Shown here: piece by piece, positions 26,201 through 37,760 of the stretch
How positions within the stretch are numbered: the first letter of the stretch is position 1
Layout: every line of letters starts with the position of its first letter
NCBI GenBank assembly: GCA_003993805.1
Contig: RSEF01000002.1
Location: 67,431,153 to 67,495,152 of the forward strand
From: Himantopus leucocephalus
Lineage: Eukaryota > Chordata > Aves > Charadriiformes > Recurvirostridae
DNA: 64,000 nt
Reading direction: 5' to 3'
Made by a program: the position numbers and the translations under genes
The notes under the pieces: generated by a model
Told to the model about the DNA's origin: nothing
The model's input: the letters and a program-made list of their open reading frames with translations, nothing else
The model's database searches: none

Positions 26201-26929
26201 AGGGAGAGAGGACATTATCTGGGCTCTCAAAAAGAAGAGAAAGTAATGTAAAAAATGTCAGTTGCCTGCTAGTTTTGAAAGGTGAGTGCCTCACACATTC
26301 CCAGCAGCTAAAGCCTGATAATGAGTTGCATCTAAGGTGCCTTTGGCAAGGCTTGCTCGGAAAGATTATCACTGTGTATAGGATGCTCCACACGTTCAGT
26401 ATTGTGCTGATCTCTGGAGCACGGAGTTGGGTGCCTGGGAGGGCATATCAATGTGTGCATTGCTAACAGTGGCAGAAGAAGGGGTGGGAGAGGAGGTACA
26501 GGGAAGAATGGAGCAAATAAGGGCATCATAGCTTCTGTATAGAGGCTTCGGATAACTCAGCAGAGTTTGGATGAAAACTAAATGAGGAAAATTGCCAGTT
26601 CTCTGGAAGCAAAATAACGTTTTGAGAGGCAGACTGTCTGCTTCTGGGTTACAGCCTGACATGAGTAAATTGCAAGCTGAGATAAATATGCCTAGGTCTA
26701 TCAAAAAGAGAGATGTGCAACACGCATAAGGTGTGATTAACCATCAAGCACAATTCATGAAAGCACTGCAGCAGTGAGAAGGGCATGCTGCTTTTGCAGT
26801 CAGTCTGTTTATGGGGAGCAAAACATGAGCGAATGTTTGGCTAGTAACTTAGCCTCTGTGTATGTTAAAAATTACAAGGGTTTCCTACAGGGATAGCAAT
26901 AAGGCAATACTTACTCAGAAAAAGGCAAG

Positions 26930-27160
26930 TGGATTTTTTCCATGGTATTGATAACAGCAAGAGAAAATAGCTTATGCCTTGATTCAAAATGCCTGAGCCC
27001 TGACAGGGCCATCTTAAATAGCACGTAATGCTTGTACTGTTTGCGTAAATCATGGCAATTTATTGTAGCGAATATCATTTTGCGTCGGTATCTGGGAAAT
27101 GATTTGGGTTGAAGTGAAGATTTCCACAGGTTTGTAATAAAAAACAAAAGATTCACAAAT
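26930..27160. other. CpG-bearing AT-rich block, possible conserved element
   Basis: This block has TAAT/ATTA-type cores (GTAAATCATGGC, CAATTTATTG) and several CpGs (near 27025, 27044, 27069, 27083 and 27086) in a CpG-poor setting, and no simple repeats. That combination is common in conserved developmental enhancers. Function is inference; only the composition is seen. Confidence 0.2.
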
Positions 27161-30100
27161 ATATCCTGCAGAAAAGTCTTTTGCTATGGGCATGTATGCC
27201 TGAAAAAGATCATGGCCTGATCTTCACTGCAGTGTGGGTGGGTTGTGGTAGAAGAAAAATCTTGGGAACTGCAAAAAAAGAGTGCTGGGTGAAATTAATG
27301 GATTAGAAAAGGTGTTAACTGCCTTCTTAAGGGAAGCTGAACAATTTTTCTACCTGAAATATGTTTTTTTTCCTAGACAAGATGCCAACCAGACTGAATG
27401 AACCATGGCCAATTGCAGTGTTTTATTTAAAGAAATGATCTCCCAGATTAATTTTGGTACAAAAAAAACCCAAATCCAACAGCAGAGCAATGTTGGGAGC
27501 CCCTTGGCAGGGGAGCCAGAAGACAATTTAATTCCATTGCTTTGCAAAAGTCTCTCTGGTTTACTGCCACTTTTAAGTACCCAGATCTGTGCATTGAACA
27601 GGAACTTCAGTTGCTGTGAACAGTCAGATGAAATAATTTTCTTTGCTGGGAACACCAGCAGCTCTGATAATGGACAGTAGGGCAAATCCAAGGTGAGGAT
27701 CAAAGGTGATTGAGTAGGAACCACATGACTTCAGGAAAATGGGGCAGAATAAATGGAGGGACGCAGATTGCCAAGTTGTTACTGAAAGCATTATATAGAA
27801 GTTCAAATATTTGGCAAATAAATCTCTGTCTAGAAAATCTGATTATTGTGTAACCTTGCTTCTAAAGCATGAAAGGAATCTGAAATAATCTAGATCCAGT
27901 GCCTTACATAGGGTATAAATTTGCTGCTGCCAGTCAAAGGGAAGGCTTGCCAGATTTCTTCTCATATGGTAATCAGACACTTCAGTCTCTAGACAGAACA
28001 ACTCCATTTTGGTACCAGCAGCCTGGGGATGTTTTTTGTATTGGATGCAGTAGTTAGAGCTGAAGAAAAACAAAGATTATAATTAGTGTGGGAAGATTAA
28101 ATGAAATTATTTTTCTGTTAACTTATGGCAAAACAGAGTATCTCATCTTTTGCCATCCTGATGCCTACAAATCTCAGGTTACATATTGGTTTTGGTGCAG
28201 TTGCTTTTATTTTGCCGACCCTCTGTGGTTTGGAAAGTACTGCCTGGAGCAAACATTAAGAATTTAAACTTCTCTTGTACTAGAAGAATGGTATCTTGGC
28301 AGTAGTGGATAAAAAAAGCACCTGGTTTCCAAAGGCTTAAGGGATTCTCAGGGTTTTGGAGTCACTCCAGTATTGGTATGGTTAACCATCAGTGAAGTAG
28401 CAATCACTTCATTTTATGCAGGTGCAGATAAAATGCGTGTACTTGCCTCTCAGTAGCTGATATAGGGGGCTATCAACTTTAACGGAACTAATTTTAAATT
28501 ATCCCAGTGGCTGAGTGCCTTACCATGTTTATCCCATGCTTTAAATGTCCAATGTTTCACAAATCATCTTCGGTCTAGTTCATGAGCTGCCACTGGAATA
28601 GCAGGTTAAGTAAAATCCAAATATAATGTCTTATTGACCTTTCCAGTACATCTATACGTAGGTACTGGAAAAAGCAATCAGGAGGACTGACACAATTCTC
28701 TTGCTTTGTCGTATGGCTGTCCTGAGTCATGTTAGCAGACAGGCACTATAGGTGCTACTGTAATCTGTCTTAATGTTCTAATCCTGAAATAAGAATTGCC
28801 GTATGTTGTCTTTCCTTTAAATATCAACCATTCATAAATGTAAGGCATGTTTTTCTCAGCTTGTTATTGCCCACAAAATCCAGTGCTGGCTGAGATGATA
28901 TTCAGATCTATAGCCCTTCTGAGAACTGTTGTCTTTATTTTAGGCAAAATTTTGCAACATGACCTCATTGCAATTTACTTACTAGGGCAGAATACTGACT
29001 TTTTTCAGTGCCCTATTCTCTGTTTAGTACAACTTTATATCTAGATGAGCTTAGCTATAAAGAATCTCTTATGGTAATTTCATCACAAGCCTCTAACCCA
29101 TCAAGCTGTGAGAGCAAACTTTCTGCTTTGCAACACAGGGTCCTTCTTCCTTTTCTGTAAAATGGTGTTGCAGACGTTTGAGATGCTGGATCTGTGGACA
29201 AGCCCCACAGTGGTCTCTGGTGCAGTGGAGGAATTCTCTGGAAAGCAGGGATTTCTCAGGGTGGCCGTGGAAGAAATGGGTTTAACTGTAGCTGTCTGAA
29301 ATCTGGGATTGTTTTGTGGCAAGGGCTATGGGATTAAAGTTATAAATTAAAAAATAACATTTGCTCTGTTGTAATTGTAGCTGGGTAACAGGGCTGTGCC
29401 TGTGTGCACACCTGCACTTAAATCATTAACAGCCTGGGTGGTCCAGGAGCTCCCTGGCTTGTCATCTGCACAGATGAGATAGCGGACCGGTTTGGGACAC
29501 TGAACTGATTTGAAACTCAGTGATTGACTGAACTTCTAGACACTTCCACAACAAAGTATTTCACTGATATTTGGAGTAACATTTGACCAAGTATTTGGTG
29601 CAGGAGCTCTCCGCGTGGAATTTTCAGAATGTCCTGAACATTTTCCTTAGGCTTTCCTGTGCTTATACCAGTTCCTTTGCTTAAATACAATGATTAAGAT
29701 GGTGACGGGAGAAGCTGGCTGTTCCAGGGATACCCAGGTGGTTCCTACTGCAAAACAGATCAAATTGTGCATAGATAAGACGCCTGTAAACAGTCAGTAG
29801 AAACTGTTCCTAAAGATGCAGAAATGGTCGTGTAGTACAGTGTTTTGTATGTAGGTAAGATGGTTGGGGGTGTATTGTATGCAATTTGAAATAATAGCAA
29901 TGGATCATGCGTGTGCTGGAGTAGTCATGTAGGGCCACGGGCCAGCTGGGTAGAAAGAATCTGCAGAGCCACAGTTTGGGGAGTCTCAGTGGACCCAGGT
30001 GAAGACGTCACTGCAAAGACCCTTGCAACAGACTCCCATCGCTGTTTGGACAGTGACCGACCAGCCCCTTTGACAGATTTAATTCCCCAGGTGTGGGTTA

Positions 30101-31654
30101 CCCTATGCCAAAATCCCAATAGTAAACTAGTTGGTTTTTTTTCTTAACAAACACTCTGTGAGTGTCTGAGCAACAGGTTTTTTTTTTGAGTCTCCTTACA
30201 TTTCCCAAATTCAGATCAAATCCACAGTTGACAGGTTTGGTTGTTCCCCCCCGCCCCTGCCCTTGTCTTGAAGGGAATTATCAGTATAGGTTCCAGAGAG
30301 GTTGCTCTGAATTTTCTTAAAGGAGATAATAACCTGCTTTCCACCAGCTTTAAAGTAGTAGTGAATTGTTTTAAACTCCAGGTAGTGAGTAATAAAGGAA
30401 CAACGTTGTACATGTATAGAAGCAGTCTCAGGCAAAAGAAGACATAATAGTTACTATTTGTTTATACAAACGCTTGCTTAAGTATTCAGATATACAGGTG
30501 GCTAAGGAAAAGCGTGAAGAATATGAATCCACTTCATAAGCAGGAATATTGTGTTCACTGTTGAGAAGATAGACATGATTGACTAGAGATAAAAGTGGAT
30601 TTCCCATATTTCCAATGAATTTTGCATGTACACTCTAAGGTATGGGTTTTACTGTTTTCATGAAGGATGCTCCCTATTTAATTTATTGCAATAATATATT
30701 TTTTCAATTACTAAATACCTCTCTGTCCACTTCTAAGATCTTCTAAGTCTTCCTTTTATTCTTAGAGTTTAGTAAAGCTCTGCGTCATTTTAACTAAAGT
30801 TCTGGCATTCAAGTGAGTGCAGTTTAATGTATGTTCTTATTTTGGTTTAAATCTGGTTTCTATTTGTCCCAGATAATGCATTTTAAAATCATAGTTACTA
30901 AGCATTAATTATTTCTAATGGGTCTAAACATGACAGAATTAGTCATTACAATGGAGCTTGGCAAAGTTGTTGTATGCAGCAACATAGGAAGGTAGTCATC
31001 CAAGTTTTAGATGGAGAAAGCTCAGAGAATATACAATCCCATGCTGCTAGTCTTGCCATGAGATTCGCTGTTCTTGCAGAAAAAAGGGACCATTACGTGT
31101 TTGGCTTTTGCTAACCTCAGCGGAATTCACAAGGACAGAAGGAGAGACTTTCGGGGAAGGCTTAGACTCTGTTTTAATTTTCAAAGCTACATGCTCCTCG
31201 AACGGGCTACAGTGTCTTCAGCCAGAGTAGGCAAGGACTTTCTGTAGGGGCAGAAGGTAAGGGCAGCACTGGACTGGAAACTGTAAAGCCTGTTTCTGTG
31301 CCTTTTCTTACTGTCTTTCCTTCAAATAGTCAGTTGTTGAGATGCTTTCAGTAATGTTCAGATAATAACACTTGTCTCCAAATTGTACACTTATCCCATT
31401 CCATTAACCAAACTCTTGGTAACAAAGGCAGTTGAAATAAACTGCAAACAGATTAAGGTATTTTTAGAATGTTTTTCTATGTGAATTGTTTATAGACAGA
31501 CTCCCAACATTCCTGCAGAGCAATTGTAAAGCAGATGTGAGCTAGAATGTATAGGGATAGACTATCAGGTTTTTAATCCTTTTTAGTCCTTTTTTCACTG
31601 TATTGAATCACTTATGATTAATATCGAATCATGCTTATGATTTAAGCTTAATCC

Positions 31655-31745
31655 CTATTTGCATAATTCTGTGAGGTAGGTATATCTCCATAATGGGGAA
31701 AATGGAACTTTTGAAACATGGAGAGAACAAATCAAAAATCAAAAC
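31655..31745 (-). mobile_element. MIR/L2-like relic
   Basis: On the plus strand the block 'TTCTGTGAGGTAGGTATATC', then 'CATAATGGGGAAAATGG', then 'CATGGAGAGAACAAATCA' follows the order of the antisense MIR/L2 3' region (tatgaggtaggtactattat, ccattttacagatgaggaaac, gcacagagaggttaag). It is strongly diverged and without intact ends. Confidence 0.42.
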
Positions 31746-31769
31746 CAAAACAGCTCCACAGAGGTTTAC

Positions 31770-32028
31770 ATGTAAGAGACGAATATGTTGTTTAATTCCN
31801 GTGTAAGAGACAAATATGTTGTTTAATTCCTGAAGGGTAGGCATGTTGTTAACAAAGGATGTGCACGTTTTCAACCAGATCAATTTTTTGACAGGACAAC
31901 ATTGCCTTCANATGTAAGAGACGAATATGTTGTTTAATTCCTGAATTTGTTGGGTAGGCATGTTGTTAACAAAGGACATGCATGTTTTCAACCAGATCAA
32001 TTTTTTGACAGGACAACATTGCCTTCAC
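31770..32028. repeat. Segment present in three copies joined by single Ns
   Basis: A partial copy (31770-31799), a full copy (31801-31910) and another full copy (31912-32028) of the same roughly 115-bp sequence are joined by single Ns at 31800 and 31911. The copies differ by substitutions (GACGAATATG versus GACAAATATG, GGATGTGCACG versus GGACATGCATG) and by a short insertion of about 6-8 nt before GGGTAGGC. The single-N joins point to allelic contig ends laid side by side. Confidence 0.88.
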
Positions 32029-35000
32029 AGAAATAAAACATTTTCACAAGTGTTATGGCTGCATCAGTGTTGCTAGCTATCCAAGAAAAAAAAAATCCTT
32101 TCTTATCCATTAAAAATGTCATCTTACCAAACAAACCAGAAACATATCAACATCTGTTCTTGACATTCTTTCATCCTGAGGTTGGGATCAAAAACCTACT
32201 GCAAGTGCTACCTTTTTCGTTGGAAGGGGTTTCCTTTCTCTGGCCAGTTCTGCTGAACAATTTACTGGTAATGTGAAGTGCATTGTTCAGTGTTCAGACT
32301 AGCCAGGCTTTGACTCAGGAATGAGCCAAAAATGATCAAATCTGTCAAGCTGATTTCTCACATGGGACATATTAGTTGCAACTTTTCAAATATAGGAATC
32401 TTTATTGAGTGCTATCTCTTTTGGATAATTCCTGTAGTATAACCTTATCAGCACGCAGTGAAATTGTCTAACTGTATAAAATACAAGGACAAGGAAAAAG
32501 AAATATTGTATTTCTTAAATGTAGTTTTGCCTCTTTTAAAATCTTTTTGATCTCTATAGTGTGGAATCTCAAACCTCTTCCTTTTTAACTATCTACAAAG
32601 AGCTTATAGATATGACGGAAAAGGAATAGAGTAGGAAAACAGTAGTATTGCTTAGACCAAATGTCCATCTAGCAGAATATCCTGTTTCCAGTAGAGTTTA
32701 ATGCTGGATGCCTTGGAAAGAGTGTATGAACTGGACCAGTATATAATAACAACACACTGCTATATTCTCCCAGCCCCACTTTGGCTCAAGTTTCAGATCT
32801 GTTTCTATTCCTTACATGCTCTCCTATCTCTGCTTTGATATCCGGAAAAGGAACACATCCCCAGACCCACTAATGCTGTTTGGCATAGTCCATCCAAGTG
32901 CAAGATTTCTTTATGTTTTTCTTTCAGTTGAAGTGATTTTTCAAATTTTTTTTTTTTGGGGGGGGGGCTAATATCTGTCTTTAAGTACATACGTTGTCTT
33001 TAGTCCCCAGTAATTTTTCTCATAAATTCTGCACTGTTCCTTGGGATGTGTTTTGTGTGGAAATAGTGTGACTCAGTTTACACTGTTAATAGTGTTCCCT
33101 ACATGTGAGCTCAAGAGGCTGTTTGTCTTAAAGATTCTCACTGGGAATAGGCAGTCAATGAGTATGTGTGTGCGAGAGAAACTTTGCAGACTGCCTTGAT
33201 GTTTGAGACAATTCATGTAGGTAATAAAATAGAAAGCCTGAAGAGAGTGACTAAAACAAGACACCTATTTACCATGGTAACTCTTGACGTGAATAAAAGA
33301 CCAGCATGAGTGGGTCAGCACAACAGTCCGATGAAGGGGTTTTTTTTCTCCTTTGTTAATTTTTTTATGTCCACATCAAAAGTTTTGAAAGCAATATTGC
33401 AGCTGTTGAAATGCATCAACATGTCAGTGGCTTTTTCTACTTACTTGATGCAACAGTTGTTTTTCCTTCCTTGCTTTTTATAAAGGATTTTGTTAAATAA
33501 CAATTATAAACTCATTAATCTCATTACTCTAAATGGAGCAGATAAATGGATGTTTCTTCTGACAAGGATGCATGTAGTAAATGACTGATAGACGGAGTTT
33601 AGAAGAGGTTTTGGTTGAGATATTTCATAGTAATTAGGCCACTCAAGAAAATAATTTACTCAGTTTTGTCGATGGGAAATTGGAAGCTTCCATTGTACTA
33701 ATCTATTATGTAATATACTTAAACATGTTGATTGTGAGATTTTGCTTCAAGTATCTAAGCATCTATGATTAAATTGTGCAGTAAGAGCTTAATGACAACC
33801 ATCAAAAGAGATGACCCTTTGCAGGCCAGATAGAGTAAGCAGAATGTTTTAACAGTCTGGGTCTTTTGACTATTGCAATATTAGCAGAAACTAACTCATG
33901 CAACATGTGTTTTAACAAAAAAAAAAAAATAAAGGGGGGGGGAAGTTTCTTGTGAAATGTGAATCTGTCTTTTCTTGAGCTTTGCTGGATTTTAATGGCT
34001 TTGGAAAGGCCCAAAGGAGATTCTTCTCATATTTTGATAATTCTTCATCCTTTTAAAACATACCATGACAGTGCCTCTGGGAAGTGTAAAGTCATGTCTA
34101 GTCATAGAGTAGACACACAGTAAACAGAAGTGATAAAGGATTCTGCAAAATATCTCGCCAATGGAGCCAATTGTTGACAAGGAGGGAAAACATTTCGTGA
34201 GGGGAAAATAGCAGAGAGACGATTCGAATAAACAGGTATAGGGGATGGCAGCAGTAGATTTAACCAAGAAGGCTAACAGGGGCAGTAGCCTCCCATCAGC
34301 ATTGTAATGCATGCAATATACAGTCTTTTACCACATATTGTGGGCATGCCTCTGTAGGTCCTGTATCCAGATGTATTGACTTTGCCTCTAAGGCTGAGCA
34401 TTTTGATTGATGATTTGGTTGATCTAAAATTGAGCTATTTATATAGGCTTTGCATGAATCGAACACTTAACCTTCAGAAATAGAGATAGGCTTTCTTGAA
34501 TTTACATACAGACCTGGAGTTTATGGCTTCAAAGAGCTATTACTTCAATTCACATAAAAAGATTGTCATAAACTAGTGGGATTACTGAAAATGGTTTATA
34601 CTGGGAATGAAGAACGTGAAACTCAGACCAAGTTGAGTATTTACACTGATCCATTAACTTTCTTTTATGGGTGCATGTGGAGGTAGATGTCTTTCTTATG
34701 TTCTGCTTGCCGCAGTTGGACTTTTGTACGGTATGGAAGGTGGAATCTGGGTATGGCCTACAAATCTTGGTGTTTTGCCCTCCAGGTGACAGTTCAAGAG
34801 ACACCCAGGCAGTCCCTGGTCTGACTCTATCCACTCACACTGGAGAATCATGTGGATGATCCCAGGCAGCTCTTTTGCTTCCTTTGATAACACTGTTGTT
34901 CATTAGTGTAGGACTTAGTGTAGGACTAGGGCTGTGCAATGGCAGTTAAGTGCTTTGTCTCTAAAGTGACTGAAAAGCTGAAAGTGTTGGTAGATTCTGT

Positions 35001-36155
35001 AAATTGGGGCAAATGGGTATAAATAATTGATTGTATCCAAAATAAAGGACTGGTTTTATTCCTGTCAGATTGCTGTGTCCTGAAGGAGAGAGAGAAGAGA
35101 GGGCACGATGGTGGGTGCTGGGCATCGGGGAGTGCTGGCCTCTGCGGCCGGCACCTGGGAGCGAGCACTGTGGAAAAGGGTTCAAAATTCACCCCCTGGG
35201 TGCAGAGGGCATGGAGGGAGCTGTGTGCCTATCTCTGGAAGCAGATGATGACATTTAAAACTCTGGTGGCTGAACAACAGAGCCAAGTCCATGCCGAGAT
35301 TGACATTTCTGGTCAAGGAGATTCATGGAGCAAGAAGACAGCTTAAACTCAAGCTGCACAACCTCAATGCGATTTATTAGCATATACTGCTAAAAGGACA
35401 GTCAAAACAAAGGTCCACAAACTCATGCTAATTTTTCTTAACTTGGTGAATTAGTTTTGCACATACGTGTTTTTAAGTGATGGTGTTATGCAAAATCCCT
35501 TCACTATAGGTAAAAAACCAACCCTTAATTTTGGCTATTGCTGACCATCTCTGTGAGTGTATGGGCTTAAGAGGATTGTTTTTGCTCTCATCCTTCCTGT
35601 CTTCTCTTTTCAGACAGCAATATTACCTATGTAACTGCTTTTCACATGTGCAGTTTCTTGACCTGGAACAGATATTTTCAAGCTTTTACCAAAGTGATAG
35701 AAAGGTCCCCAAAGCCTTAATGGATTCTGATAACTCAGATGAATGACTTCAAACTGTGACTTAAAGATTGTGGACGTTTCTCCCTGAATAAGTTGCTGAA
35801 AAATGTTAAATGCTCTTAGGAAAAAAAAAAAAGGCACTTGATTCTGCTAAAACATGGAGGCAGACTACATTTCCTTCGATCTGAGAAACTGGGAATTTTT
35901 GGGCACTGGGGAAAGAACTCTAAATGGGGAAAAGCTTGAAGTATTTTCTGTTCAAAATTACAGATCTTTTTATCCTTTCATCTTTCTGATTACATTTTTT
36001 AAATTAGCTATTTGGGGGTTTAGTAATTTTTCTACAGTTCTGTTTAGATAGTACTAGGGGAAAAAAATCAGGACTTTTCAAATGTGTAAGTTAGAGGGTC
36101 TGTTTGCCGGTGATTAAACTGGATTCAGCTAATGAATAATCAGTGTGCTTTGCAG
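32029..36155. other. Unique non-coding DNA, no gene recognised
   Basis: No classifiable repeat or gene is seen. Simple tracts are a T12/G10 run near 32947-32967, an A-run at about 33918-33930 followed by G8, and a short tandem AGTGTAGGACT at about 34904-34926. A GC-richer block at about 35060-35240 contains several CpGs; I cannot classify it. Confidence 0.5.
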
Positions 36156-36428
36156 GATGCTTGGAGTCACCGTATTCTTGATTGGGGAAAACCTGCTGGC
36201 ACCCCGCCTTTCACTGCCAGACACAGTCTTTACACTCCAGCTCCTGAATCCCTTTTGCTGCCCCTCTCTGCTCTGGGCAGATAAAGGTCCTGCTCTGCGG
36301 ACCCCCACAGCTCCCAGTCCCGCTGGCACTGGGAATGCCACTGGATGGCAGCATTTTCCTATGCAACTCTGCAGAGAGGCAGGGGAGATGGTCGTTAAGG
36401 GGAAAAAACGGTTAAAAAAAAAAAATAG
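36156..36428 (+). other. Weak candidate exon with an ATG-started frame, unidentified
   Basis: A TTTGCAG acceptor at 36155 is followed at once by GATG. From the ATG at 36157 (A at -3) the frame is open for about 90 codons through a GC-richer segment up to a good donor, AATAG|GTGAGT, at 36428/36429. The peptide starts MLGVTVFLIGENLL, is proline-rich in the middle and ends in a lysine-rich tail encoded by an A-run. I do not recognise it. The low-complexity lysine end and lack of any family signature argue against a real protein exon; a non-coding RNA exon is also possible. Confidence 0.18.
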
Positions 36429-36902
36429 GTGAGTGGGGAAGGAAGAAGAAACCATGTTGGAGGTTGCCACTTTGAAGACCAGCGTGCATCTTTGCTTCAG
36501 TGTAACTTATGCAAATCTCCTTTGCAGTATTTGCCTCTCTTCTTTTAATTCCCTTGCAGATAGGATACGTAAATTGAAATGAGGAAATCAAAGACAGGGT
36601 CTGATTTTACTTTTTTCAGTGCTTTTCTAATTAGGGGATCTATTCTAAAGTTGGAAGCCAGCTCCTGTCTCTGAGAAGATGGGCAGTGTTTGTGGGTTTT
36701 CTCCATTCTCTTTCTTTACCATTATAACCAGTATTTTTTCAGCTGTTTCGGCTTATGCTCAGAAAGCAAATTGACTCACTTGCCTTGTGGTTTGGCCAGG
36801 CACGTACATGCATGAACTTTAACACAAGCAAATGAGTTCATTTCCATCAGCTATTGGCTTTACCTTGCGAACAATGTGATACCTTCTCTTCCACTCTTGG
36901 CC
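36429..36902. other. Unique non-coding DNA
   Basis: No exon, RNA gene or repeat is recognised between the weak exon candidate and the single-N duplication. Confidence 0.5.
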
Positions 36903-37162
36903 CATATGGAGGGCACAAGGGCCCTCTTCTTTCTCTGTCTGCCCTGAACAAACACCTCCAACATGTCTTGCTTCCAGCATTCCCTTGGATATATTGCAGG
37001 CTATTACCTAAGATGACTTAAACCCCTGANACATATGGAGGGCACAAGGGCCCTCTTCTTTCTCTGTCTGCCCTTTGGGAACAAACACCTCCAACATGTC
37101 TTGCTTCCAGCATTCCCGTGGATATATTGCAGGCTATTACCTAAGATGACTTAAACCCCTGA
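36903..37162. repeat. About 130-bp segment duplicated around a single N
   Basis: The segment beginning CATATGGAGGGCACAAGGG and ending TTAAACCCCTGA occurs at 36903-37029 and again at 37032-37162, with N at 37030. The second copy has four extra bases (GCCCTTTGGGAAC versus GCCCTGAAC) and one substitution (CCCGTGG versus CCCTTGG). As at the other single-N sites, this looks like two alleles placed in tandem by the assembler. Confidence 0.9.
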
Positions 37163-37495
37163 CTTAGGGCCCCCAGGAGGTGGTCCATGCCAGCAGTTCC
37201 TCCATGGTCACTTCCTCGTTAGCCTTCCAAGGCTGACCCGGCTGCTTCTGCCCAGCTGTGTCTAGCTTTTCTCTAAGCTCTCCATCAGGTTGTGAGTTGG
37301 AAGTCAGCGTACAGAATAGGAGAGAGAGCAAGCTAGTAAGCTTAACAAAGGACTGGCAAAATAGATTGTCATAAACCTTGTGTGATATTCCACTGAAGAT
37401 TTATGGAGAGAAATATATGTAACCTACTGTTGTCAATTAACGATTGGAACTGATTAGATAGGGGGATGTGTGTGTATATATATAGATAGGTATGA

Positions 37496-37522
37496 TTTTT
37501 TAGTTATAATATAACTAAAAAA
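37496..37522. repeat. Perfect 13-bp inverted repeat with 1-nt loop
   Basis: TTTTTTAGTTATA (37496-37508) and TATAACTAAAAAA (37510-37522) are exact reverse complements around a single A. It lies just after a TG/TA microsatellite. It may be a slippage product or the junction of a tiny palindromic insertion; no element is recognised. Confidence 0.85.
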
Positions 37523-37652
37523 CCAATGGATCATGTACGCTGACCCAGACAATGGGAAAATAAGTAACTTCAGAAGGAGTTAGCAAAGTCCTATGCTTTG
37601 GAGGTATTTTATTATTATTATCATTATTTATTATATTCTTTGCATCTTATAG

Positions 37653-37760
37653 CCGGGGAGACGCAATTTGGTCCTGTCCAGCTGGGAAAAAAGGCAACGT
37701 TCAGTCAGATCAGTTCTGCTGGCCACAACATGAGGTGGAAATGGCTGTGGCTAATTAGGG
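37653..37760 (+). other. Weak candidate exon, unidentified
   Basis: An AT-rich pyrimidine tract ending CTTATAG precedes a 108-nt segment that ends before a consensus donor, AGGG|GTAAGT. Two frames are of interest. One is open through the segment and contains an in-frame ATG (37731, A at -3) giving MRWKWLWLIRG up to the donor. The other runs open to a TAG just before the donor. No family resemblance is recognised, and the acceptor tract is weak. Confidence 0.14.

Larger units (their letters stand above)
22439..31654. other. Unique non-coding DNA, no gene recognised
   Basis: Long stretch without a recognisable gene. It contains the weak exon candidate at 23187-23260, G/A-rich runs near 23893-23920, a 178-codon chance-like frame (24665-25201), and a CpG-bearing block at about 26930-27160 that resembles regulatory DNA. 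No CR1 or LTR is recognised between 22.4 and 31.6 kb. Confidence 0.5.
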
